A stretch of 64,000 nt of DNA from Spodoptera frugiperda (taxonomy: Eukaryota; Arthropoda; Insecta; Lepidoptera; Noctuidae), in contig NC_064226.1 in NCBI RefSeq assembly GCF_023101765.2, positions 1,604,001 to 1,668,000 on the forward strand, in the 5' to 3' direction. The position numbers were made by a program, and so were the translations under genes. Below are positions 35,316 through 47,882 of the stretch, piece by piece. Numbering within the stretch: the stretch's first letter is position 1; every line of letters starts with the position of its first letter. A model generated the notes under the pieces. It made no database searches, was not told the origin of the DNA, and saw nothing but the letters and a program-made list of their open reading frames with translations.

Positions 35316-35876
35316 GGGTGTTACCAGACCAATCGATCGATCGTCGATCGACGGCATCGATCGAAGTTGATCGACTGGTCTAGTAACTTTAATTGATCGA
35401 CAGATACTGTTCGACAAACCAATCGATCGATTGCCGGTCGATGGCATCGTTCAACGTCGATCGATGTTGATCGACTGGTCTGGTAACTTTAATTGATCGA
35501 CAGATACTGTTCGACTACTGGCACCGGTCGACGTTGATCGATGAACTCCGGCAATATTCCATCAGTTTCTTTCAAAATGTATTCACAAGAGGACGCGTTG
35601 GTGTTGGCCAGTACGATGTTGCTCGTACTATTATTACGGAGACGCAAACGCAGAAGACTCTGGATGCGACCATTTTTTAATCGATCGACGATCGATCGAT
35701 TGGTCTGGTGGAAACTATCGATCGACGTCGACTATTCCATTCTACCATCGATCGATACCGTCGATCGACGATCGATCGATTGGTCTGGTGGAAACTATCG
35801 ATCGACGTCGACTATTCCATTCTACCATCGATCGATACCGTCGATCGACGATCGATCGATTGGTCTGGTAACACCC
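35316..35876 (+). mobile_element. PIF/Harbinger-type element with transposase remnant
   Basis: 561 bp between perfect inverted ends GGGTGTTACCAGACCAATCG..., flanked by the 3-bp duplication TAA (35313-35315 and 35877-35879). The TAA target and GGGTGTT end fit PIF/Harbinger. The left part has a ~97-bp tandem duplication rich in ATCGATCGA; the right part has an exact 80-bp tandem repeat (period starts at 35681, 35761, 35841). It interrupts an older repeat whose halves lie on both sides. Confidence 0.85.
35577..35690 (+). pseudogene. PIF/Harbinger transposase N-terminal remnant
   Basis: ATG at 35577 opens a ~36-residue stretch: a hydrophobic Leu run, an Arg/Lys-rich run (LLLRRRKRRR), then LWMRPFF. 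This Arg-rich block followed by W-x-R/H-P-F resembles the N-terminus of insect Harbinger (HARBI1-like) transposases. Translation then runs into the TIR-derived repeats, so the DDE domain is absent. An in-frame ATG at 35541 is also possible. Confidence 0.55.
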
Positions 35877-35890
35877 TAAATACCACCCTT

Positions 35891-38179
35891 ACTGACTTAA
35901 ACGTTTATATTCCTTTTTCTAACGAAAAATCACCATTGCTATTCTCCGTATATTATTTGAAAACATACAATAAAACCTGACCAAAGATAAAAAATATTTC
36001 TCAAAAATTTTCCACAACTAAAAATACCCAATTGCTTCTCTCTAAAAACATACAAAGAAACAATAAGATCCCCTGAAAGTATAAATTGTAAAAGCGTCGA
36101 AGTGTATGTTTGTTATCGCCGTCATAAATAAAACGTTCCAACTAATGGTATAAAGAATTCTTTATTCCTTGCCTCCTTTTGTCGTAAAAACGCTATTGAA
36201 GTTTTTCCTAATAGAGAAAATATTTTCTTTATTGTGTTAGTGCTTCATAATGTTCCTTGATCCTTTTTTTCTAGTTTTCTTCTTTTTATAGCTATAAAGT
36301 GGTCTATAATGCAATGTTCTGACTTAGCAGTTTTGGGGGAATGGATAGTTAGTGTCTGTATTTCGGCTGAAAAGGAAAAGTTTTAAAAATGTTTATTTAT
36401 TTATCTATATATGGATTCTCAACAAGGAATATATACATTATACACAATCTTAGTACAATTCCTCAATTATAACAACATAGCTCTCTATGTTGTTCTGTCC
36501 TCAATTATACTGCTTTATTTACATGCTAACTCCAAACAATGAAGTAAATACTAATTGTGCAGTCTTCAATTTTATTACTTCTTGGCATCCAGATTCCATG
36601 TTACCGGAATTTGAAATTAAATTTAAAAATCAATCAACAAAATAATTCAATAATATTTTAACCGACCCGAAAAACCCATAACAGCGAAAAATGCTATATC
36701 ATGGTTATAATGAAATCTCCACTGATTGATCCAAAATCTCATAAACTATGAATGCTGCCATCATTTTAGATCATATATTTTACGTGATAAACCACATTTT
36801 TGCTTAACACCACATTTCCGCACCCCGATAAAATTCTCCCATATTTTACGGCATCTAATAAATGAAGGCAATAAGCTCCACAATTGCTTGCATATGGACA
36901 TCGAATATCTATGATCGGTCATTCGCTCGTCTGAGATCGTTTCAGACAACTTAAGCCTTAGCAAGCGTCTTCTGACGAATTTAAAAGGATAATCACGGTT
37001 TTACGTGGACTTTCATAAAAGTGAGGTTGAATGAATTTATTATGATTCGTCGGCGTTATTATTAACTTGATTTTGAAATTCTATTGAGGGATTATCGGCC
37101 GAATTGGTATATCAATTTTTAGGATTCAGTATATTGATGGATTTTTAGATATGATTTGTCAAATGATATACTGTGACCGAGCTTATCTGCTTTATGCAAT
37201 TAGATTGGTTTGACTGGTGAGATGATCCTCTTTTACATAATTTTTTGACATCACTATGGAACGAAAGAATATTAAAAATCTAACTAGCAACAGACTAATA
37301 TTGCAGTCACGTAACAGAACACAATACGATACATTTGGCACAGTCTGTCGTCTTGTCATACGCCATTAAACTGCACTGTCTTCCAGTACAGTTTGGCTTT
37401 CAACCAGAGATGAGGTCAAGAAAAGTAATTCGTTGGAAGATTTTTTATATAAACTCGTACGGTACATATAGGATGCTCACCCAAGATTTTTTAATTAATT
37501 CATAAAATAGTTGTTTGTCTTTTTTTGTTGTATATTTTAATTTAATAGGTGCTTTTGTTTGGATTGTGTGTGTTTCAGCAATTCTTTAATACTGTAATTT
37601 TTTTTCCGTAAAAACCTATAATTGGCTTTCTGCCGTTATTCTACCAATATTTGTTTGCCGTGTATAACTGTTAGTTTTCCATTAAATAAATATTCAAAGT
37701 AAACATTTATTATACTAACTAACGAATTACGAAGTTTGCCTTCTCACCTAAATGTTTACAAACAAAACTTTTGACGCAACCAAACAATGAATTATTCAAT
37801 TAATATATTAATAGATACAAATTAAACAATACATATAAATTCAATCATCTCGCAATGTGTTTAGAGATAGATAGAAGATAATTGATAACAGTTATCGCAC
37901 CTATATAATACAATTAGAGGCATTAATCATATTGTCTTTAGACAATACTGCTTCTAATCTAAGTTTAATGTATCTTGATCTAATTACTTGTAAGTACCAC
38001 GCACGCCAATCTCAAGTCTGTGGCGAGGTTACTATAAAGATTTATTCAGAAGTTAAGGTTCAATTATAAAAAAAGATAATGTTTTAATGAAAACGCTAGT
38101 TGTAGAATCGATAATGACTTACTTAAACAATGGTTATAAAATTATTTTTATTAACATCTTTGTTTTTTATCGGCTGCTA
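35891..38179. other. No gene seen
   Basis: AT-rich with a small hairpin ACAACATAG...CTATGTTGT near 36473-36494; nothing coding. Confidence 0.55.
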
Positions 38180-38456
38180 TGCACGACCGGAGTGATACCA
38201 CGGCCTCACAGAAAACTGACGTTAAACAATGCTTGCATTATTTCGTGTGTTTCGTTGTGTAATTGAGGTAATCGGAGGACCGATTACTCTTTTCCCCAAT
38301 CCCCAACAATCCTTAAATTTCCAACCCTCAAAAGTTCGGCAACGCACTTGTAACGCCTTAACTTAAACTGGTGTTTCGGGTGTCCATGGGCGGCGGCGAT
38401 TGCTTACCCACAGGTGATACGTCCGCTCGTTTACCGGCTTATACTCATAAAAACGT
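38180..38456 (+). mobile_element. Lepidopteran retroposon R, copy b
   Basis: Begins at GCACGACCGGAGTGATACCA, keeps GGCAACGCACTTGTAACGCC, GTGTCCATGGGCGGCGGCG and a CTTACCCACAGGTGATACG tail, with only a short A stretch at the end. Confidence 0.83.
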
Positions 38457-38772
38457 TACGTTAAATTGCAATAAGTGAGACTACTCTTTTCCCTGTCTAT
38501 TGTAACCCAACTGATTATATCGTTTAGACTTTCGATGCGATGAGATAATTTCCCTTGATAAAGTTAAACGAATTCTTACGCGCCATTTGTTTCTTAATTG
38601 GAATCGTGTGTTAGTTTGATAGGGGTAATCTCCTAAATAGTTGCGCTGTTTTCGAGCAAGTTTAATTAATTAATACGTGTTCTGAATATTGTTTAGCGTA
38701 GTTTGGTAACTTTGTGTGTGATAAATAATGCAGTTTTGGGTAATTGAATACAACGAAGGAATATTGTCTGAT

Positions 38773-38950
38773 TGCATTGTTGGCGTGGTGGCTGGGCATC
38801 CGACTGGTACGCAACGTGCAGCGGTTTCGATTCTCGCACGGAGAAACTCTTTGCGTGATACACAAATTTGTGGTGTCATGATGTGTATGTGAACTTGTAT
38901 GTTTGTTAACGCTCCCACGACACAGGAGATAATCCTTGTGTGGGGCAATG
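38773..38950 (+). mobile_element. SINE family S1, copy c
   Basis: Full copy: GTTGGCGTGGTGGCTGGGC head, a CGGTTTCGATTCTCGCACGG B-box region, GTGTGAACTTGTATG-like body, and the terminal TGTGTGGGGCAATG followed by a T-run and A/G-rich tail. Confidence 0.88.
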
Positions 38951-39585
38951 TTTTTTAAAAAGAAAGAAAGAAGAAAAATTATGACGAGAAAGAAATAATT
39001 TTAAGCTTTATTTACTCAATCAATTTTCTTAAAATTTGGCCTACATATTTAATGTTAAGAGTACGGAATACAGGATAATTTTATGCGAGCAAAGCCGGAG
39101 ACAATTTCTTTTGATGTTATGACGATGACACATGATACCATGTTCATTTACAAAATAATTTCCTTTTAAATTACTATACTGAATTCTGTTAACTTCAACT
39201 TTCCTCTTGACTTTCATGACACTGATTGATTTTAATGTCATCAGAAGTTTACATAATGTAACGTCTCACATAAAGGTAATTTTTCCTTTCCTTTCAGGGT
39301 AATTTACTTTTGAAGTTTTCAGTAATGAAAATGTCACGGAATAGATCTGTTTTACAAAAGAAATTTGAAACGGATATTAAATATAAATAAAGGTCATATT
39401 TATGGAACAGGATATTATATTAGTTGAAACACAATTTGTTATGAGAAGCTTTCATTTAAATACTTGTCATACAACATTTTCTTAGTAAAATATTCATGGA
39501 AGACTTACTTGGTGATTTCCACATCAGAAATGCTTAAGATTTTCACCATCATTGCAAATTTGGTGTGTGATTGTAGCTATGAAAA

Positions 39586-39735
39586 ATGCCGCCGACTGCC
39601 TAGTGGTGCTCCGGCTCAAAAAGCACGAGTAGGAACGGGATGGTTTTTAATCAGTGAGAGTCTGACACTCTTTTTCGCCTCACCGCCCAAGGCGGGAGAA
39701 GTCATTGAGGGATTTTCCTCTCTCAAATCAAAATC
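39586..39735 (+). repeat. Lepidopteran repeat B, copy 5
   Basis: CTCCGGCTCAAAAAGCACG, GGAACGGGATGGTTTTTAAT, GAGTCTGACACTCTTTTTCG and AAGGCGGGAGAAGTCATTG, then a short poly-C/T end. Confidence 0.75.
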
Positions 39736-40080
39736 TATTAAGCGATAAATGAGAAGCGGCCATTATTAAAAAAATACTAAGATACTTTGTAGAGGTGGAG
39801 GTGCGATTAATATTATGACGATTTCCATGGAAAATATATTGCTAATTAGTAACAGAGCATTTTGGCATTTGGCTGAATGTTGTCGTCTCTCTTAATCACG
39901 AATATATTGTTCTCTAAACCATGTCAACAAACCCTGCACGATTGCAATTTTTTTTTCATTTCCAATCCCGAACTGATTCAACTCTCCAGAGGTGCAAAAA
40001 GCTCCAATAGTTTGGAAACAAGTCAGCGATATAAAGCGTCCTTTCATGGGGATATTGAAATATATTTCAGTGGACGGGCA

Positions 40081-40525
40081 AAGCTTTCAGCGGTTCAGTG
40101 TAAGCGCGCCACTCGCGCAGTGTGCACGCCGCGTCGATCCAGACGCGCGGCCAAACGACACCGAAAACGCTTCGTAACCAACAACAACAAACCGACATTA
40201 TAAAAACCTTTCGTAAACAAAAAAAAAAAACAATCTGACAGTTCGATTTGAATTCTACATATTCCAAACGTCAAATGTGATTTCGAAATTCGAATTTTCT
40301 TTTCTTTTTTTTTCTATTTGTGTGAGTTGTAAACTTTTTGCTTACGACGTTCGGTTTGCGAATTTGTAGTTGTTTTATGGTTTGAACTACTGTTGTAAAT
40401 AAGAGTGTGGTTAACTTTTTGATTCTATTAATTAAATTAAGGAATAAATAAGTGTTGTGCGTGAGTGTGTTCCAGAGAAAAGCGGATTGTTTTTCCGTGC
40501 GCCAATCCTCAATTCGTTTTATTTG
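40081..40525 (+). promoter_or_regulatory. Candidate promoter and noncoding first exon
   Basis: An island of high GC and CpG (40085-40175, including GCGCGCCACTCGCGCAGTG) in AT-rich DNA. It contains the insect initiator TCAGTG (40095-40100) with no TATA box. Downstream is AT-rich leader sequence with AACAACAAC and no long ORF, then an optimal splice donor TTTG|GTAAGTAAA at 40526. This is the look of a TATA-less promoter with a ~430-nt 5' UTR exon. If real, its intron covers at least part of 40.5-64 kb and the coding exons lie outside the window. A 108-codon ORF (39877-40203) crosses it but I do not recognise it. Confidence 0.4.
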
Positions 40526-41220
40526 GTAAGTAAAAAAACATACACTACCGATAATTGAATTTTGTGTTATCTAACCTCCGCATTAAGTTCAAATATCCAC
40601 AAAAAAGATAAGATAAACATAACGATTTGTCATTTTCCATGACAGATTTTCCAAATGACTTCATCCTTCCCAAATACCAATTAACGAATAATATTTACTT
40701 TCCACGATCATTACTACGCAGAAAACCAATTGTTCTAAACTGAAAACTGTACGTGTTTACCTTCAGTAAGTATATAAACAAACATCGTTTACTAAACATA
40801 ATGCGTGTATATTCAAACATGCAACCAATTTGAAGTGACTCACTATTTTTCTTAGTACGATCGTACGTCAAACTGACTTGTTGATAGATTTGTATGCAAT
40901 AATAGACCTTCATATAAATCAAATAGTCGTTATCGCATTTAATTGAATCTAAGGGATTCTAAGTGTTTTGGGATCGAAGGCAGTTTATTGAATTGAGATG
41001 GGGTGTTGATATTTATCGAATGTATTAAAAGCAAGGATGTTGTCTTACCCTGTCTGACCGTTATTGAGTTTTGGAGGGTTTCTAGCTAATGATTGCTGTT
41101 TTAAATTAATTAAATTTTAGATGCAGTAGTGTATCATGCAATTTGACAATTATTTGTTAGCGATAATCTTGTCACATCAATCAGATTGACACAAACGTTT
41201 CATATTTATAATATTTATTT

Positions 41221-41470
41221 GCATGTCGTGGTGACCCGGAGGTAAGACGCCGCTTCTTATGCACAAGAGTGGTTCGGTACCTACCAACGACGAGTACCAA
41301 TATAACTTTTTCCGAGTTATATATACTTTCTAAGCATATTTAGTCACGGCGAAGGAAAACATCGTGAGCAAACCCGGGCTTATAATTTCCACTTATAATT
41401 TTGAAATCGCCAACCGGCATCGACCAAGCATGGTGATTAATGCCCAAACCTTCTCAATGAGAGAAAAATA
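41221..41470 (+). repeat. LINE 3' UTR fragment, second copy
   Basis: Same family as 14290-14530: ACCAATATAACTTTTTCCGA, GGCGAAGGAAAACATCGTGA, CGACCAAGCATGGTGATTAA and CCCAAACCTTCTCAATG. The 3' end is cut at the GAGAGAAA stretch. Confidence 0.75.
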
Positions 41471-41884
41471 AATATATCTTAACCTAACTACAAACATAGG
41501 TGCATAGTATATAACAATCAACAATATACATAAGAAAAGAAAAAAGGTTTTTGTGGGAAATTCTTTCTCCACAATGACATTACTACACGCACGAGTAGTG
41601 CTGGCCGAACAGAAATTAATTGAAGCCATTTGTATTCATCTCATGTGCTGTGACATATCAATGGTTTCTTTCTTTTATTTGCCGTATTCGTATTGTTATC
41701 CAATGTGTATTGCAGTGTATTTGGTGGTTAAATAATAAAGACAGATCTATATATGTGTTCAATAATAAGGTGTAATATAATCTTGGGTGTATTGTTTGTT
41801 TTGAATTAAGTCATAGTAAAATAGCGGCTATTAGTGTTAAAGTTAGTCAGTGATGGCCATAACATACGTAATTATATTTAAATG

Positions 41885-42068
41885 GTCTCACCACCAAATA
41901 TTTACTCTGTTTTCCTGCTTTTCTCTTGAATTATTCCTAAATTTTCTTTGCTATAAACCTCACGGAGCCCGTGACATTTCCAACGAATGCAAAACCGTGG
42001 AAATCGGTTCGTGCGTTCTGGAGTTATATGGTCAGGAAGGAAAACCCGACTTATTTTTATATTATAGA
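41885..42068 (+). repeat. Second copy of the 13.8-kb retroposon
   Basis: Matches 13811-14016 from the CTGTTTTCCTG stretch to the terminal ATTATAGAT; the first ~30 bases differ. Confidence 0.75.
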
Positions 42069-42280
42069 TCAATATTAACTCAATTGTCGCATTCTAAAAC
42101 ATTTCAAATGACAAGAAAGGAGTTGAAAACAACATTAAATGCAAGCCCAAATTAAAAAGGATGTAATTCCCTTCCCGTATTTATTTTACCTAGCATCGTG
42201 ACAACACTTGTGGCGCGTCTAACCAGGTCCAACCCTTACCCAAATGACGTACAAATATTTGTCTAGTCTATGTCATGTCT

Positions 42281-42371
42281 TGTGACGTCATCGGTCTTGT
42301 CAACCTGCGTAAAAAGTTATTTTTAGTAGGCACTCTTTTGTTAAACGCCGTTCGTGTGTTTCGGAAAATTG
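42281..42371 (+). promoter_or_regulatory. Possible alternative first exon with CRE
   Basis: TGACGTCATCGG (42281-42292) is a full CRE palindrome. ~75 bp later GGAAAATTG|GTAAGATT (donor at 42372) follows a CGCCGTTCGTGTGTTTCGG stretch. It is 1.8 kb after the candidate exon on the same strand. Weak support. Confidence 0.2.
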
Positions 42372-43156
42372 GTAAGATTAAAAACCACTTCGACGAAGAA
42401 AATTGAGTTGCCGGTCAAATTGTGATGTTTAAGTATTGCTCTCTTTTAAATTGAAATAGTGATTGATTTTTTTTCGGTGAAACGAATTTGATATTGTGAT
42501 TGGTTGAATGTTTTTGAGAAGTCAATTATGTAAATGAACTTGAAGAAATTATTTTACATTTTATTTCTTTAAAAATTGTGACGGTTTTGTGCGTAAGGTC
42601 AAAACTGCTGGTAGTGATATTTACTGGAAGAAAACTACAATCAGAACAAATAAGAGGATTAAGTATTGGCTATTCTATTTTACAATTTTATTAAACTGAT
42701 GTTTTACTGACTTCATATAAACTTATAATATGGCAGATTAATTATTATATTCTATTTATTCGTTTCTGATACGCCAAAACCGCCTTTTACATAAAGAAAA
42801 TAAGACCCCATTAAAGTAATAAATGTCTCGCAAAGTATATTACTATTACAGACAATAGAAATACGTCGTAGTAAGAGTTTTTCCGATAAGACATGTAATG
42901 TAATGTGTCCTCTTTTTGTGACCTCTGTGGATACATTCATTGTCGAATAATCTTGGCTCTGGCTAACGCGTCTCGAGTTTTCTGAATCCAAAGATATGCT
43001 CAATATATGAGAGGATAGACTCGGATTTGGTGTCACATCTATTTTATTTTTATTAGTTTCCATCTCGGAAAATGTCGTGGTTTCTCAAAATCAATGAGTC
43101 ACTTCTTATAACATGTGTCAGGAGACATACTATTGGCTGTATACTTTTTTTAATAA
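42372..43156. other. No gene assigned
   Basis: A 103-codon minus-strand ORF (42752-43063), Ser/Thr-rich at its start, is the longest frame here. No domain or splice context supports it. Confidence 0.4.
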
Positions 43157-43459
43157 GCGTGCTTTTCCACTAGAAATGTGATATGCTACGAAGATGTAAT
43201 AGCTAAGCTGTGAAACTATGTGATCGTTTCTACTGATACTAAGCTATGTAGCTGTGCGAGAAAGATACGCAGCTGGAGTATGCAATGTGTCAATAGTAGA
43301 GAAGCCATCCATAGCACGCATATTTCCATATAAAAAAACATAGCTTAGCTGAGTCCGTTTCCACCAGTGCTAAGCTATATGTACCAATAAATATGATTGG
43401 TGGAAGCTAAACGCATCTACAGCAACGTAGCATAGCACATCTCTGGTGAAAAAGCACCC
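43157..43459. mobile_element. MITE with GGGTGCTTTTTCACC ends
   Basis: 303 bp. The left end GCGTGCTTTTCCACTAG pairs imperfectly with the right end CTGGTGAAAAAGCACCC; both continue into GTGCTATGCTACG-like sequence. Internal AAGCTATGTAGC and GCTAAGCTAT motifs recur. Flanks TAA and TTA; possibly Harbinger-like. Confidence 0.68.
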
Positions 43460-43969
43460 TTACTAATAAAGATAACGCAACAATAACATGACTTACTAAC
43501 AAAAACACGTAACATTTTCACTGCAAATCATGACAATGCCTTCATCTTGTTCCTGACGCCTACAGATCTACTTACCCCTCAGGCCATAAAAGGCTTACTC
43601 AGTAAATCCGTAAACTCACTCACAGTACAATAGACAAACTTTGTTGTGATCCATTCAAATGTTTGTAAGACATTCATCCTAACCATAATAGATCGTTAGA
43701 AAGACGGATTACCTACTAAAATATTTTGATATCCCATTCAACCGAAAATGAGCCTTATGTTCAATGAATCTTTTAAATTACTTTTCTTTTTTTGATTATC
43801 ATTATTAAATGCTAACTCCTTTTTGCGAGTTTATCGGTGTCTGCGTCGATTCGAAATGGATTGTAATTAATTGTGACAGTTTGCAAACAAGAGAAAGGTT
43901 TTTATTTCTACTGACTGAATTCTGTAATTAGCTGTATATTTGATGATGTAATCAGCCATTACGAGTATG

Positions 43970-44110
43970 GCATTATAAATGCGAAAGTTTATGTGTGTTT
44001 TTTACTCAGTCACGTCAAAACAGCTGAAGGTATCTTAATGAAATTTCAAACAGATGTAAATAACGGTCTGGAATAATACATAGATTACTTTCTATCCTAC
44101 GAAAATGCAG
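43970..44110 (-). repeat. RTE-like retroposon 3' fragment (reverse)
   Basis: ATTATAAATGCGAAAGTTTA at the outer end and CACGTCAAAACAGCTGAAGG with ATGAAATTTCAAACAG are the reversed signature of the class at 47693-47882. Confidence 0.65.
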
Positions 44111-44199
44111 GAAAATTATAAGAATGAAAAATCATAAGATTCGATAATGTCTTTCAAAGAAACTGGGCACAGATATAAGAAAATGACAGTGGAATTGAT

Positions 44200-44395
44200 T
44201 TCTTTATGACGCATGACGTAGCCACTTTGCATTGTCTGAAGGAGCGTGGCTGTGGGTGGTACAATCGTGCACCGCTGTCGGTGTATGACGCTTACACTGA
44301 AGATGACGCGTGGGTGCCACGGCATACAACGCTTATTGATTCTACTCGGTTACGTCCGGGATTTTATTTGAATTCTCTAGGAAATATTTGAAAAA
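44200..44395. other. GC-richer unassigned segment
   Basis: About 50% GC in an AT-rich setting, open on the plus strand (61 codons, 44206-44391) and partly on the minus strand (69 codons). No motif or splice sites I recognise. Could be a degenerate exon or repeat. Confidence 0.25.
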
Positions 44396-45324
44396 AAATG
44401 GAAATCAATTGAAATCTAGTGGAAACTAAACTTAAATGTATCATATAATATTTGAAATGTTTATTAGTCTGAATTACTGCAGGATTGCTATTAAGATTAT
44501 TTTTACTAAACACATGTAAATAGAATGTTGCAGACACAGATATATGCTTGGTTCTACAATCATGGCCGCAGGAATTTCTACATTTGAAAACTCCTAACGT
44601 CCTTGGTTTTCAGTGCTGAAATAAAATGCATACAACTGAAATTCCCACCTCGTTTCAGCTTCGTTTATTGTGTACATACAAAGTAAAACTGTTTTCAATT
44701 CATTGAAAACGTTTTGTACAAATGTTAGTTTTTTGTTTATTTAAATTAAATTTGGCTCTTTGTTTCTTTTTTGTTTTATCGCTTTCGTGATTCCTTTCTA
44801 TTAATCCTTGAAATTGGAAAGCTTTGTTTGCTTTGTAGTTATTTTTTTTTTATTTGTTACAGTTTTCTATAAAATGATTTTGGTTTCATAACCGAACATT
44901 CCAAACCAACTGTAAAGAAATCACAGTTACTGGATAATAATTAAATAGGATTTAACCTAATACGGAAAAATCTTATAGTAAAAATAGTAGTACCTAACTA
45001 GCAGTTCACATAAATAAAGATACAAACACAAAACATTCAGCAGTTTCAAGTTTTTCTCGTTAAAACTATTTCTGCCGACCCCATAACGACATCATCAAAA
45101 CATTATTAGGAAAGCAAAGTGCTCGCTCGTCTGGTTTTTGTTGGCACGTTCCGCCAGATCTTGTAAGTAACTTGTTCGTTTCATACTACGCTACTTACTA
45201 TATACTTACTAAACTTGGGACTGTACTATAAGTTTGACAAACTAGATTGATTTATACATAGTGGGTGTATGTATGTATAAGTAGCTCATAGATGTAATTC
45301 CTTAATTGATTGGAACTATAGAAT

Positions 45325-45480
45325 TACTTCTACTAGCGGCTTCGCTTTCCCGTGGGATAAAAAGTATTCTGTTACCCAAGTCAGCTCATTCCCTGCCTGT
45401 ACACCAAATTTAATCAAAATATGTTTTGTAGTTTCAGCGTAGTTTTCGGACCAACATCCAAAAAAGCAAACTGTCACATT
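45325..45480 (+). repeat. CTAGCGGCTTCGC-type retroposon
   Basis: CTACTAGCGGCTTCGCTTTC, GTGTACACCAAATTTAATC-like region, AAAATATGTTTTGTAGTTTC and a GACCAACATCC end, directly before SINE S1 copy d. Confidence 0.65.
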
Positions 45481-45509
45481 TATGCATACATGCATGAATT
45501 TTTTTTTAA

Positions 45510-45700
45510 AACGTTGCCCCACATTTGTATTTTCTCCTGTGTCGTGGGTGCGTTTACAAACATACAAGTTCACATGCACATGACACCCAGACCCAAAACA
45601 ACAATTTGTGGATCACACAAAGAGTTGCTCCGTGCGGGAATCGAACCCGCTACCCGTTGCGCGGCAGCTAGGTGCCCAGCCACCGCACCAACCGTGCAGT
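45510..45700 (-). mobile_element. SINE family S1, copy d
   Basis: A clean full-length copy in reverse: GTTGCCCCACATTTG at the 3' end, CCTGTGTCGTGGGTGCG, then AAGAGTTGCTCCGTGCGGG and ACCAACCGTGCAG at the 5' end. A T-run at 45500-45508 matches a reversed A-tail. Confidence 0.9.
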
Positions 45701-47164
45701 CAAAAAATGAAGGATGTTGATAAAGCGATAAAGATATGTAAGAATCGTAGTAATTTGCCTACCCTCATAGGAGACGGACGTGACGGTTATGTATGTATGG
45801 TTGCAATTGTTTTGAGGCTTCCTCGCTTCTTGTTGTGACAGATTCTTCATGTTATGTGTCTTGTCCACCAGTCCTCTTTAAAATCTTGATTATTATAAGT
45901 TATATCAAGTAACTTTTGGTTCTATCACATCACATAATATACAGAGCATGAACCTCATAAAAGTTGAAACTTAATTCGCATAAATAACAATAACAGACAT
46001 TAAAATTTATTTATTTAGATTTTACAACAAACAGCTCTAATACAAATTAAAATTCTCTCGAAACCCATTTATTGCAGTCGTTAACATCACCTTATCTTTA
46101 TGAGCTTTACTGAAACATTTTTGTAGAAAATAAATAATTATGTACTAAAAAATATCGTAGATTAAAGTTCTATTCGTAGACTAATCTCGTAGTAATTGCG
46201 TAGCGGGTCGCTACGGCGTAGCAAGCGCTACGCATGATAAGTTGACAGACCAGGGAGTTAATTACGGGCGTGGACTTGACCCATGTTGGTGGAATAGTGA
46301 GTAAATGTCACTTCTAGTGATAAAGCGATTTATTATACAGGATGAATGGAACATGCCACTTAGAATAAATCTTTACTAGGGACAATTGTGGTATACTCAA
46401 CTTTGCCAGATAATTTCGTGAAATTCTCAAATGTGCTGCAATTTCAAAATAGTTTTACTAAGAAAAGACTCATTTTAAATATAAAATAATTCGCGTTTAC
46501 ATAATAAATTAGACTTGCTCATATGCAATAACAGAAACAATGAATTCCCGTTCCAAACAATATGACAAATTGATAAACTAATTAGCAATCATAACGTACG
46601 TGTTTCAACCTTCTACAATTAGATCACAGACTCAATAATCCCAAATCACTCTATCATTGTTGTCACGTCACCCACCCACCTATCAACCCTACGATTTGAA
46701 ATAACAAAGTGAGTGTACTAGAAATTATCTAAACTAAAATACGTCACAAACGGTCTAGCACCCTTCATAACTACCCAATTTCATGTCGCTCTATCACCAA
46801 TCCTGAATTTCAAGAAGGCTGTAACTATTAATACATTTATTATGAGCTGTCTACCCTCCTCTATTCTTGGTCCAGATCTTCAAATACAATTGAATATTAA
46901 GTATCTTGTTAATTCAGATTCAGTTGGGAGAATGTCTGTGAGAGATGTTTCGGAGTGGATGCCATGAAATTGTTTAGATAATATTAGGCTTACTGCTTCC
47001 CCAAACTAATATTTTTAAAACTTAATTATATCTACATGATTGTGGTAATGTTACGTTGGATTTAGAAAAAATATAAAACTTCGTTTTATTGTCCATTTCG
47101 ATCTTTCAATAGGATATTGCAAGGAATAAAGTCATTAGGTTAGTTGCTATTCAAGTTTATGTCA
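45701..47164. other. No gene seen
   Basis: AT-rich. A CGTAGC-rich patch at 46196-46236 resembles one at 12613-12668. Confidence 0.5.
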
Positions 47165-47342
47165 CACTAGCTTCTACCCACGACTTTGTCCGCGTTCCCA
47201 TCTCTTATAACTCAAGTCAGCTCATACCCTGTCTGTATACAAAATACAATCAAAATCCGTTCAATAGTTTCAGCGTAATTGACGGACAAACATCGAAACA
47301 TTCAAGCAAACAAACTTTCACATTTATATTATTAGTGGGATG
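47165..47342 (+). repeat. CTAGCTTCTACCCACGAC-type retroposon
   Basis: ACTAGCTTCTACCCACGACT, AAAATCCGTTCAATAGTTTC, GACGGACAAACATC and the end CACATTTATATTATTAGTGG. Confidence 0.72.
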
Positions 47343-47692
47343 AAATTATGACGAGAGTTTTCAAAAATGAAATTGCAATAGCATGACTATATACCTAACG
47401 TAGGCCAGCTTTGTAAAATGCCATACATATATCTCGATCGATAGCTAAAACAAAGAGTGTATGAAAAATGACATAGGAAAAAAGCTATTTTTCAGAGATC
47501 AAAATGCAAATTGTAACAAAGCCTTTGGATCAGTTTTTCAAAGAAAGCCTGTTTTCAGACTAGAACAATACATTTTCCAGACTAGAGCAATTCATTTTTG
47601 AATTCACGTCGACGTAGAAAACTGGCGAATATGCATGTCAGTTTTCAAGTTGCTTTCTTTGTCTCTTATTGTAATGTGAATGTATGTTATAC

Positions 47693-47882
47693 TAGTGTCT
47701 GCCAGCGGCTTTAGACGCATGTTAGACGCGTTCTCGTGGAATAAAAAGTATACGCACATGTGTTATTCCAGACCATAATCTACCTCTGTTCCAAATTTCA
47801 TCTCGATCCCTTCAGCCGTTTTGACGTGAATGAGTAACAAACAAACAAATATACAAAGTATCGCATCTATAATATTAGTAGG
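47693..47882 (+). repeat. CTAGTGTCTGCCAGCGGC-type retroposon
   Basis: ACTAGTGTCTGCCAGCGGCT, CCATAATCTACCTCTGTTCC, ATCCCTTCAGCCGTTTTGAC and the end TATAATATTAGTAGGACG. Confidence 0.72.

Noticed and set aside
39877..40203. 108-codon plus ORF as a coding gene
   Set aside because: It overlaps the CpG-rich candidate promoter; its Arg-rich end simply reflects CG-rich sequence, and no domain is recognisable.
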